A stretch of 36,731 nt of DNA, from the NCBI GenBank assembly GCA_017432545.1, contig JAFRJA010000108.1, positions 1 to 36,731 on the forward strand. The letters run 5' to 3'. Below, piece after piece: positions 16,482 through 22,914 of this stretch. Every line of letters begins with the position of its first letter. Position 1 is the first letter of the stretch. The position numbers and the translations under genes are program-made. This DNA comes from Erysipelotrichaceae bacterium (GTDB lineage: Bacteria; Bacillota_I; Bacilli_A; Erysipelotrichales; Erysipelotrichaceae). The notes beneath the pieces are model-generated. The model had not been told where the DNA came from. It did no database searches and was given only the letters and a program-made list of their open reading frames with translations.

Positions 16482-16577
16482 TTGACAGTGTCTCGGAATA
16501 TGCTAAAATAAAGAAGGTCTGATCCCTCGGGTGAAAGGCCACCAAATGCCCACTGCAAAAGCGGGCACCTTTTTTTA
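16482..16577 (+). promoter_or_regulatory. Promoter followed by a short leader RNA with a terminator (candidate attenuator or riboswitch)
   Basis: TTGACA (16482-16487), a 16-base spacer and an extended -10 TGC-TAAAAT (16501-16509) form a strong sigma-70 promoter. The transcript would start near 16516 and quickly form a GGTC...GGCC hairpin around the CCCTCGGGTGAAA loop. A terminator TGCCC...GGGCA followed by CCTTTTTTT ends near 16577. GGTG (16530-16533) and CACC (16539-16542 or 16565-16568) can pair in alternative ways, as in an on/off attenuator. Its size and terminator overlap recall small transcription riboswitches such as the guanidine-IV (mepA) class, but I could not verify a class. No intact target gene follows. 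Confidence 0.55.
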
Positions 16578-16607
16578 TTTCCGGACATTTTTGTCTGATA
16601 GATAGCC

Positions 16608-16725
16608 GTGAACAACCACTTTCCGGTTGTTGCTGTTCAAAAGGAAAAAGAAAAGATCATTTCTGATCTTGTACAGGCAGGAATCGGAATTATTTTACTG
16701 CCTGGTAAAGTCTTCAATATTGTTT
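16608..16725 (+). pseudogene. Probable fragment of a LysR-type regulator
   Basis: The plus frame reads VVAVQKEKEKIISDLVQAGIGIILLP, similar to the stretch of LysR effector domains that ends in AGxGxxLLP. The match covers only ~35 residues; sequence beyond ~16725 shows no continuing LysR similarity. I treat it as a degraded piece downstream of the leader RNA. Weakly supported. Confidence 0.35.
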
Positions 16726-16858
16726 CATCAGTTCTTCAAGCGTGCCCGATTCTATACTGGCAAACCTCCCAAGAGTTCATGATGAGCACAAGAACAGCCG
16801 TCACGAGATCCGGGGATATAATTTATGGAAGAAATCTCAAGGCAGAAGAAAGACTTTC

Positions 16859-17002
16859 CTATTGATTATTAAAAGGGCAATGGCAACAAATAAATGTACC
16901 GTAGTCGTGACATTGCGGATCATAATCGCATTCGCGAGGATTAGACTGTATGCCGCCAGCCACTATGTCCAGTTCATAATCTTTTAAACTGTTCTTGTTC
17001 GT
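16859..17002 (-). CDS. Cysteine-rich GG-leader peptide P5 with ACG in place of ATG
   Basis: The minus frame from ACG at 17002 gives a 47-residue product. The leader TNKNSLKDYELDIVAGG aligns without gaps to MNRNSIKDDELENVNGG of P1. It is followed by a 30-residue core with five cysteines (CDYDPQC and ICCHC). The 18 bases between the P3 stop and this position are nearly the same as those between P2 and P1 and contain the ribosome site GAGGAAG. The start codon has therefore mutated from ATG to ACG, giving either a silenced gene or very weak initiation. The core differs from all paralogues and is the one most like a secreted disulfide- or thioether-bearing peptide. No modification enzyme or transporter is nearby. 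Confidence 0.6.
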   Translation of the reverse strand, partial: TNKNSLKDYELDIVAGGIQSNPRECDYDPQCHDYGTFICCHCPFNNQ

Positions 17003-17020
17003 TGCTGCGTCTTCCTCGGC

Positions 17021-17272
17021 TTATTCATCCCGCTGATTCGTTTTGATCAGCTCTAATACCTCTTCGTGTCTTATAAGTTCTCCGGTTCTGACATCTACAT
17101 ATATATTATCCTGATCACTACGCAAATCGGCATCTATCTCATGTTTTAATAATATGTCTTTTATTTTTCCAACGTCTGTAATTCCCAGTGCGTTCTGAAG
17201 ACCGCGGATTTCCCACTGTCTTCCGCCGTTTACCTTTTCAAGTTCATCGTCTTTTATGCTGTTTTTGTTCAT
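17021..17272 (-). CDS. GG-leader peptide P3
   Basis: The protein has 83 residues, beginning MNKNSIKDDELEKVNGG. The start at 17272 is chosen because AAGGAAG lies 7 bases upstream and the paralogues start at the same place. The mature part has LKNxL/IKDILLKHEIDADL and a T-G-E-L-I-R-H motif shared with P1 and P2. It is followed after 18 bases by P5. The region upstream (GGCGTATTTAAT, then GATCAAGG) is also present upstream of P2, so the two units share an origin. Confidence 0.7.
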   Translation of the reverse strand: MNKNSIKDDELEKVNGGRQWEIRGLQNALGITDVGKIKDILLKHEIDADLRSDQDNIYVDVRTGELIRHEEVLELIKTNQRDE

Positions 17273-17375
17273 TGTTTTTCTTCCTTGATCCTTCACATGA
17301 TTAAATACGCCGCAAACACTCAAGCAGCTGAAGATTGCGCTTAAATTTCTATCGGCTTACCCGACTCTGTGGTTA

Positions 17376-17627
17376 TTATTTATAATTTCTGATGATATGC
17401 AATACCTGTTCCTGACTCATGTTTAAAAAGTTGGTTGCGCTTTTATATACGTTTCCAGCACCTGCGCCCATGCCATCGCGAAAAGACGAATTGATTCCCA
17501 GCTTGTTCAGGACTTTCATGGCTGAAAAGAAACAAAGATTTGTTTCGTCTTCAATATCCCATGATTCCTCGGTGCATCCGCCGCTTACTTTCCTGAGTTC
17601 TTCCAGATCCAGAAGTTTTTCTTTCAT
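17376..17627 (-). CDS. GG-leader peptide P4, distinct class
   Basis: The precursor is 83 residues from the methionine at 17627. The leader MKEKLLDLEELRKVSGG ends in a double glycine and is of the LxxLxxLxxVxGG kind. The core starts with CTEESWDIED, contains only two cysteines, and has a small hydrophobic stretch with GMGAGAGN, resembling a class II bacteriocin core. A longer frame opens upstream at 17693, but the leader homology and spacing favour 17627. Sequence similarity to P1-P3 is confined to the leader. Confidence 0.6.
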   Translation of the reverse strand: MKEKLLDLEELRKVSGGCTEESWDIEDETNLCFFSAMKVLNKLGINSSFRDGMGAGAGNVYKSATNFLNMSQEQVLHIIRNYK

Positions 17628-17812
17628 CTTTTCTTTTTGATTCCATTTTATTTTCCTTTCTGCCGATTTATTCCATTGATCACTTATTGCCATAAGCTCT
17701 TCTGAGATAGTTTAATATTTCTTTATCAGAGAACTTATTCATCTCATTTTCAGTTTATATGAAGAACGTCTGATTGTGGCAGAAAACGCCGTATTTATGC
17801 CTTAAACAAAAA

Positions 17813-17840
17813 AATACCTCATGGATCCCATAAGGTATTT
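17813..17840 (-). terminator. Terminator after the YdbC-like gene
   Basis: AAATACCTCATGG and CCATAAGGTATTT form a near-perfect stem. On the minus strand it is followed by a T-rich run (TTTTTG) just after the stop at 17870. Confidence 0.85.
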
Positions 17841-17869
17841 AACAGTTTTTCATCTCACAAGAGAAATGA

Positions 17870-18103
17870 TTAACCTAATTTTTCAAAATCAAATTCTTTT
17901 AATGCTTCAAACAGAGCCAGAGCTTCTTCTTTGTTAAGAGTGATACCCTTCTGCATCTTGTCTTCAGCACGATTCCACTTACGGATATCAAGTTTAGGTC
18001 TGCCGTGATCACCATAAGTGATTACGTTTGCTTCACAGGTATAATCACCGTTTTCGCTTAATAAAGCAACTTTATCATTGATTTCATATTTGAATTCAGC
18101 CAT
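17870..18103 (-). CDS. ydbC: YdbC/PC4-like single-strand nucleic-acid binding protein
   Basis: The protein has 77 residues. A beta strand pattern (YEINDKVALLSENGDYTCEANVI) leads to GRPKLDIRKWN and DKMQKGITLNKEEALALFEAL. That end is typical of the YdbC/PC4 family, whose dimers bind single-stranded DNA and help transcription or repair. It is compact, cytoplasmic and monocistronic. The GGGGGAG ribosome site is strong. Its place among peptide and RHH genes seems coincidental. Confidence 0.82.
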   Translation of the reverse strand: MAEFKYEINDKVALLSENGDYTCEANVITYGDHGRPKLDIRKWNRAEDKMQKGITLNKEEALALFEALKEFDFEKLG

Positions 18104-18222
18104 TTTATAACTCCCCCTATTTATTATATATATTATATATATTTTATTTTATATAACAATAGGGCCCAGAAATTTCTCTTTTGATGGTCAAATTATACAA
18201 ACTTTTTAACTTATAATGAACT

Positions 18223-18290
18223 CTGCAGGATCAAATGATCCTGCCTTTGTCAACATACGGCCCCGGCTCCTTTAAAAACCGGGGTCTTTT
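18223..18290 (+). ncRNA. Two-hairpin element, possible small RNA or double terminator
   Basis: GCAGGATC...GATCCTGC (18224-18243) is followed by CCCCGG...CCGGGG (18261-18284) and a TCTTTTCT tract on the plus strand. A TATAAT (18212-18217) sits just before, though I see no good -35 box. It could be a ~70-nt plus-strand RNA, or a pair of terminators between the ydbC-like and lipoprotein genes. Confidence 0.4.
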
Positions 18291-18294
18291 CTAA

Positions 18295-19194
18295 TTATTC
18301 GGCGTCATAGGCGCCATAGCCTGTATAAGCATATTCCTTTACTATCGTGGCAACGCCATTGGCATCGGTATTAACTTTGACTAATGAAGTCCTGTTATCC
18401 TTTGGAAGATCAGTCCCGTTGTAAAGGAAGATGGTATTGCTATATTCAGTTCCATCAGGAACGATCCTCAGAGTATTGAAAGCGGCCCCTTCATACCATT
18501 CTTCTTCCTGTTCAATCACATCAACTTTCTGTAACAGATAGCTATCGCCTCTGCCCCAGCAATAGGCGTAGAAAGAATCATTCTTATACTTTAAGGCTTC
18601 GTTTTCATCAAGACTTGGGAAGCCGTTATGTGTCTCTCTGACAAAGAGCCAGCCGTAATCACCGATAATGTTGTCCCAGCTTCCCAGAACTTCATAATCG
18701 ATAATGGATTGACCGTTTCCCAGTTCCCTTAAAAGCAGATAATCCTTACTGACAAATGAACCCACGATATACTGCATATAGGAACACCAGGTATCGGTGA
18801 TCTCTCCATACTTGTCAGTATAAGTTGAAGAAGCTTCTTTAACTATGAACTTCATCGCATCATTCTTTGTCTTTGGATCATCATAGGAATCCATTAATTC
18901 AATATCCGCAACGATATAATCATCATCAGGCCTGATGATCTTTACAGTCCTTTCATCACCATCGATCTCCATAATGATCGACCCATTGGTATTTTCATCA
19001 TTGGTGACTATCGTCCAGACTCCCGCAAGGAAAGAAACGATATCATCACCGATCTTTACCGGTTCGCCTTTTTCTTCCTGCTTCTCAGGCTCATTGACCT
19101 GTGGCTCAGATTCTTCGACAGGCTTTGGTTCTTCTTTCCTGGCACAAGCGCATAAGAGCAGAAAGATCATGAGCATCAATATTATTTTTTTCAT
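18295..19194 (-). CDS. Secreted lipoprotein, function unknown
   Basis: The protein has 299 residues. MKKIILMLMIFLLLCAC is a lipoprotein signal with the lipid-bearing Cys near residue 17. An acidic Pro/Glu linker (~18-46) follows, then ~250 residues rich in Trp, Tyr and Asp in beta-type patterns (WTIVTNDENTNGSIIMEIDG). No family is recognised; the composition suggests a lipocalin-like or other beta fold. It resembles the lipoprotein at 5989 in design only. Predicted location: outer face of the membrane. Confidence 0.75.
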   Translation of the reverse strand: MKKIILMLMIFLLLCACARKEEPKPVEESEPQVNEPEKQEEKGEPVKIGDDIVSFLAGVWTIVTNDENTNGSIIMEIDGDERTVKIIRPDDDYIVADIELMDSYDDPKTKNDAMKFIVKEASSTYTDKYGEITDTWCSYMQYIVGSFVSKDYLLLRELGNGQSIIDYEVLGSWDNIIGDYGWLFVRETHNGFPSLDENEALKYKNDSFYAYCWGRGDSYLLQKVDVIEQEEEWYEGAAFNTLRIVPDGTEYSNTIFLYNGTDLPKDNRTSLVKVNTDANGVATIVKEYAYTGYGAYDAE

Positions 19195-19225
19195 CTTCGT
19201 TTTCTCCTGGTCTAATTATCTCATA

Positions 19226-19254
19226 CAGACATTTTTAACTGAAAATCATATAAT
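19226..19254 (+). promoter_or_regulatory. Promoter of the RHH-serpin operon
   Basis: CAGACA (19226-19231; four of six with TTGACA), a 17-base spacer and TATAAT (19249-19254) precede the AAGGAG ribosome site and the ATG at 19283. Confidence 0.55.
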
Positions 19255-19282
19255 TAAATCAACTTAAACAAGGAGACTGAAA

Positions 19283-19468
19283 ATGAAATTCAGACCCGTA
19301 CCAAGATACAGAAAAAACAGTCAAAACAAGAATATGGCCTTTCCGGTCGAGCTTGTAAAAAACATTGAAAAAGCGATTGAAGGAAAGGACATATCTTTTC
19401 ACAGTTTTGTCGTCCAGGCTTGTGAGTACGTCCTTGATCAAATGGAAGAAGATGAGGAAGAAGCTTAG
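19283..19468 (+). CDS. Small ribbon-helix-helix (RHH) protein, paralogue C
   Basis: The protein has 61 residues. The core NMAFPVELVKNIEKAIEGKDISFHSFVVQACEYVL keeps the RHH strand-helix-helix pattern seen in paralogues A, B and D, ending in a string of Glu. The ribosome site AAGGAG is strong. The stop is 14 bases before the serpin ATG, so the two form one operon; RHH proteins often repress the operon they head. Confidence 0.75.
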   Translation: MKFRPVPRYRKNSQNKNMAFPVELVKNIEKAIEGKDISFHSFVVQACEYVLDQMEEDEEEA

Positions 19469-19482
19469 AACAAAAACAGATT

Positions 19483-20559
19483 ATGAGCAATTATACGGAA
19501 ATATATAACGGATTCACCAGAGATCTGCTTATAAAATTTAACAGCGATAAAAACGATCTGGTCTTATCACCTTTTTCTATTCTCGTTCTGTTATGTATGG
19601 CAGCTGATTCAACTAATGCTGAAACCAGAGATGAAATAATCAGAGTCATATGCAAGGATCTCCCCTATGAAGAAGTGAGAGCGATCGTTAAAGATCTTTG
19701 TGAGAAGTTTTCAGAAGACGATACTCTTTCTTTAGCCAATGCCTTATGTACAAATGAGAAGATAGCTGATTCTTTAAAGCCTGAATTCAAGGCTATGTTG
19801 AGTGAAGACTACAGTACAGAGTTCTTCTCTGGCAAAGATATCGTCAACGACGTCAACAGCTGGGTCAATGAAAAAACCAACGGCATGATCGATAAGATAG
19901 CCGATCAGAATCTGAGAAACATGCTGGCATGCCTGATGAATGCGATCTGTTTTGAGGCTGAATGGGCTGAAACATATGAAGAAGAAGATATACACGAGGA
20001 TGAAGAATTCACCAATGCCGATGGAAGCATATCCAAGGTAACGATGCTTTTCTCAAAAGAAGCAGACTACATTGAAAATGATCAGTTTACCGGCTTCATC
20101 AGACCATATAAAGAAATGGGTTATTCATTCATGGCTCTGCTCCCTAAATCAGCCGAAAAACTGAATAATACCCTTTCTGATCTTGATCTGAGTAAACTGT
20201 ACACTGATTCAGACAATACAGACGTAAATGTATATATCCCCGAATTCAGATATGATTTCGCTGAAAAACTCACTGAATATCTTGAAACATCAGGAATAAA
20301 GAAGATCTTCACTGCTTCCGCAGACTTTTCACCAATGACAGATGAATGGCTCAAAGCAGACGGCATTATCCATAAAGCTCATATCGAACTTGACCGTAAA
20401 GGCACAAAAGCAGCCGCTGTTTCTTCGATGTTTATGGTCACAGGTTTCCCATCCTTTAAAGAGTCAAAAACCGTCAGACTGGATCGGCCCTTCATCTATG
20501 CGATCATCCACAACGGATCTAAGCTCCCTGTCTTTGCCGGAATCGTAAACAGACTCTAA
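19483..20559 (+). CDS. Intracellular serpin (serine protease inhibitor family)
   Basis: The protein has 358 residues and no signal peptide. Serpin landmarks run in order: LVLSPFSILVLL near the N-terminus; NSWVNEKTNGMI; LMNAICFEAEW; YSFMALLPK; a hinge DRKGTKAAAVSS before the reactive loop; and the C-terminal signature RPFIYAIIHNGSKLPVFAGIV. The small residues of the hinge (AAAVSS) are compatible with loop insertion, so it may be inhibitory. By counting from the hinge, the scissile bond falls near VTGFP, an unusual site. It likely targets a cytoplasmic or host protease. It directly follows RHH paralogue C. The ribosome site is poor, so it may depend on coupled translation. Confidence 0.88.
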   Translation: MSNYTEIYNGFTRDLLIKFNSDKNDLVLSPFSILVLLCMAADSTNAETRDEIIRVICKDLPYEEVRAIVKDLCEKFSEDDTLSLANALCTNEKIADSLKPEFKAMLSEDYSTEFFSGKDIVNDVNSWVNEKTNGMIDKIADQNLRNMLACLMNAICFEAEWAETYEEEDIHEDEEFTNADGSISKVTMLFSKEADYIENDQFTGFIRPYKEMGYSFMALLPKSAEKLNNTLSDLDLSKLYTDSDNTDVNVYIPEFRYDFAEKLTEYLETSGIKKIFTASADFSPMTDEWLKADGIIHKAHIELDRKGTKAAAVSSMFMVTGFPSFKESKTVRLDRPFIYAIIHNGSKLPVFAGIVNRL

Positions 20560-20617
20560 CGTTTCGCAGTTTCAAATGTATGACATATAGCAAAACTCGT
20601 CAAACCTGAGTATTTTC

Positions 20618-20646
20618 TTTACGAAAAAGAATTTAAATTCTATAAT
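20618..20646 (+). promoter_or_regulatory. Promoter with a palindromic operator for RHH paralogue D
   Basis: TTTACG (20618-20623), a 17-base spacer and TATAAT (20641-20646). The perfect 12-bp palindrome GAATTTAAATTC (20629-20640) fills the spacer, the place where a repressor bound would block polymerase. Confidence 0.55.
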
Positions 20647-20676
20647 TTGTATGGCAGATATAAAGGAGCTTTAACC

Positions 20677-20865
20677 ATGGGATTTGTAATTAAACCAAAA
20701 AAACAAACAGTAATGAAAAATATACGTATACCGGCAAAAACGGTAGAGAGGATCGAAAAAGCGATCGAAGGTAAAGGTGTATCATTTTCAGGCTTCGTTA
20801 TCCAGGCTTGCGAATTCTGCCTTCAGGAACTAAACAGTAATGACGACGATACAGAAGAGGAGTAA
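20677..20865 (+). CDS. Small ribbon-helix-helix (RHH) protein, paralogue D
   Basis: The protein has 62 residues; the ATG at 20677 is chosen because it has AAGGAG upstream, unlike the ATG at 20647 ten codons earlier. The core NIRIPAKTVERIEKAIEGKGVSFSGFVIQACEFCL matches paralogue C in the second helix (IEKAIEGK), followed by an acidic tail (NDDDTEEE). The palindrome in its promoter fits autoregulation. The stop codon lies within the terminator stem at 20857. Confidence 0.75.
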   Translation: MGFVIKPKKQTVMKNIRIPAKTVERIEKAIEGKGVSFSGFVIQACEFCLQELNSNDDDTEEE

Positions 20866-20885
20866 AAATATCTCCTCTTCTTTTC
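20857..20885 (+). terminator. Terminator overlapping the stop codon of RHH paralogue D
   Basis: GAGGAG (20857-20862) and CTCCTC (20872-20877) form a stem whose 5' arm includes the last codons of the gene, followed by TTCTTTT. Confidence 0.75.
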
Positions 20886-21005
20886 TGTGATTCCGATTTT
20901 CAGACAGATGATCCTTCTATACGATCATGTACATCAGATTGCTAAATTGTTAACAGTACCAACAAAATACTCATTATTATTTTTAAACACAGCTGATTTA
21001 TCATA

Positions 21006-21659
21006 TCAGTGTCGATCGGCTTTCCTGCTGTTATAATCTTCCGCGATCTCACGATCCCACTCTTCATCGACCTGTCCGACACTTCGTAAACAGCAGACCG
21101 CATCAGATAATGCTTTGAAACTCTTCTTGGTCCCTTTTTCATCACTGTGATAATTTGTCGCTCTTCTTTCATCGATACCGTATTCTTTCGCTGTCTCAGC
21201 AGAATCGATGTTGGCACCAAGGAACAGGAATTCCCAGCCGTTTTCCTTCTGCTGTGAAACCATCTTCTTTACTTCATCTGAGCTGTATCTGTGAGAAGCG
21301 TTTTCTTCACCATCGGTCATGATCACAAACATCGTATGCTCAGGAATATCTTCTTCTCTGATATACTTATGGACATTCCTGATATGATGAATGGCATCTC
21401 CCATCGCATCAATTAAAGCGGTTGAACCTGATGGTACATAGTCATTCAGTTCCATCTTTCTGATTTCCTTTAGTCCAACCCTATCATAAGTAACGCTGCT
21501 TATGTTGTTAAACAGCACTACCGATACCAGACATTCTCCATCAACACCTTTCTGTTTCTCAATAAAGGAATTGAAACCACCTACCGTATCTTTCTGTAAA
21601 CCGCTCATAGATCCGCTTCTGTCTAAAATAAATACCAGTTCTGTTAAATCTTTTTTCAT
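21006..21659 (-). CDS. von Willebrand factor A (VWA) domain protein
   Basis: The protein has 217 residues, consisting of a single VWA domain. The metal-ion-dependent adhesion site is complete: DRSGSMS (residues 13-19), the Thr in GSTALIDAM, and MTDGEEN. No signal or membrane anchor is present, so it is cytosolic. The closest type is TerY-like, which in other bacteria acts with kinases, phosphatases or macro-domain proteins. Here it follows a macro-domain gene on the same strand (97-base gap with a hairpin), consistent with an ADP-ribose or stress module. AAGGAG precedes the ATG. Confidence 0.85.
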   Translation of the reverse strand: MKKDLTELVFILDRSGSMSGLQKDTVGGFNSFIEKQKGVDGECLVSVVLFNNISSVTYDRVGLKEIRKMELNDYVPSGSTALIDAMGDAIHHIRNVHKYIREEDIPEHTMFVIMTDGEENASHRYSSDEVKKMVSQQKENGWEFLFLGANIDSAETAKEYGIDERRATNYHSDEKGTKKSFKALSDAVCCLRSVGQVDEEWDREIAEDYNSRKADRH

Positions 21660-21684
21660 TCTCTTTTCTTTCTCCTTTTTAAAA

Positions 21685-21710
21685 ATGTGATCGTATCACT
21701 ACAATCACAT
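21685..21710. promoter_or_regulatory. Inverted repeat upstream of the VWA gene
   Basis: ATGTGAT (21685-21691) and ATCACAT (21704-21710) form a 7-bp inverted repeat with a 12-base spacer, just upstream of the VWA ribosome site (minus strand). Confidence 0.4.
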
Positions 21711-21735
21711 CTTATGCTTAAGAGAAATACTTTTG

Positions 21736-21752
21736 GTCGTCTGCCAGACGAC
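21736..21752 (-). terminator. GTCGTCTG hairpin between macro and VWA genes
   Basis: GTCGTCTG and CAGACGAC form an 8-bp stem with a single-base loop, just past the macro gene stop at 21757. On the minus strand it lacks a long T run, so it may be an attenuator or an RNA-stability hairpin; on the plus strand ATTTTTAA follows. Confidence 0.55.
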
Positions 21753-21756
21753 ATTT

Positions 21757-22866
21757 TTAACAGCCTAAAGTCTTCTGATCTTCCGCAAACAGGATCTCAT
21801 TTATCCTGTATACATCGTAAATGTTATGTTCGATACAGTATCTGATGATCAGATCGAACTTACTGGACCTGGATAAGACAAAACCGGCTTTTTCCAGCAA
21901 TGAATCAGTATCTTTCATACCAAGTTCCATACCGATAGCCAAAGCCACAACGGTTTCCTTCTTAGGTTTGTAGTCTTTGGTGTTCTTGATATGGTTGAAA
22001 TGTTTACGGTCGATATTGGCCTTTTTATAGACCTCAGGATCATTCATGCCTTTTTCATCGATCATTCTGATCAGACATTCGGAAAAAGACTCATCAGGTT
22101 CAAATCTAGGCAGATCTGAAGCTTCAGAATAGTAATGCAGTTCAGACTCTGCTTTTTCATAAGGAACGATTTCCGCAGCTTCTTCATCAAACAGATCGTA
22201 TTGTTCTTCATCTTCATATAAAACTGTTTCTTTGATATTTCCCTGAAGACCCTGTATTTTATCGCTTATTAATGACAAATGATCTTCTTTGGCTTTGTTC
22301 TTATGCTTTGGTTTTGAACTTGCTTCAGTATCGACCTTTCTGATTTTACTTTCCAGATAACTGTTTATATCTGCGTAAAGATCATCTCTGCTGTCTATAA
22401 ACTCCCTGTCATTCACAAGAAGATAGACCGTCATATCATTTTCCGCAAGAAAATCACTGATAACTCTGGTTGCGATCCTTATGACCCGTCCTGTCGTAAA
22501 ACCAAAAGTACCGGAATCATACACAGGAACAGCGACAGATTCAAGCTGGTTCTCTTTTGCCAGTTTCAGACATTCTTCATAACAGGATTCAAGAAGCAGT
22601 TGTTCTTCATGACCTCCGCCTGTATAATCAGGCCCGCAGATATGGATGATATTTCTGTAATTGGTAAGACCATAGGCATTAGTTATTACAGCTGATCCGC
22701 TGTTAAGATAAAAAGTCTTCTCACATTCTAAATCAAGCGCCGGACCGGCGGCATTATGGATCTCTCTGTCTATGGAATTAAAACCGGACAAAAAGTGATC
22801 GGTAGGATTAACTAGCGCATCTGCTCTGATATTGGCTATGTTGTTTTTTCTTATTTCTATTGGCAT
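21757..22866 (-). CDS. Macro-domain protein with extra C-terminal helical domain
   Basis: The protein has 369 residues. The macro domain occupies residues ~1-165, with the ADP-ribose contact motifs ADALVNPTD, VITNAYGL, IIHICGPDY and VPVYDSGTFGF. A charged linker leads to a second domain (~255-369) of repeated helices (FSECLIRMIDEKGMNDPEVYKKANIDRKHFNHI...) with a helix-turn-helix look. Macro domains remove or bind ADP-ribose on proteins or nucleic acids. The C-terminal domain, found in other bacterial macro and VWA proteins, probably binds a partner. It is followed by the VWA gene and preceded at 48 bases by the DUF4143 ATPase, so a functional set is plausible. Confidence 0.83.
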   Translation of the reverse strand: MPIEIRKNNIANIRADALVNPTDHFLSGFNSIDREIHNAAGPALDLECEKTFYLNSGSAVITNAYGLTNYRNIIHICGPDYTGGGHEEQLLLESCYEECLKLAKENQLESVAVPVYDSGTFGFTTGRVIRIATRVISDFLAENDMTVYLLVNDREFIDSRDDLYADINSYLESKIRKVDTEASSKPKHKNKAKEDHLSLISDKIQGLQGNIKETVLYEDEEQYDLFDEEAAEIVPYEKAESELHYYSEASDLPRFEPDESFSECLIRMIDEKGMNDPEVYKKANIDRKHFNHIKNTKDYKPKKETVVALAIGMELGMKDTDSLLEKAGFVLSRSSKFDLIIRYCIEHNIYDVYRINEILFAEDQKTLGC

Positions 22867-22914
22867 TTTCTGTTTCAGCTTTCCTGTCTAATCAGTTTCC
22901 TAAAGTATCTAAGG

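Noticed and set aside
16433-16615. Minus-strand 60-codon frame
   Set aside because: It is the reverse complement of the promoter and leader RNA; the apparent protein is an artefact of the structured DNA.
18185-18190. TTGACC as a -35 box for the ydbC-like gene on the minus strand
   Set aside because: No reasonable -10 box lies 16-18 bases further.
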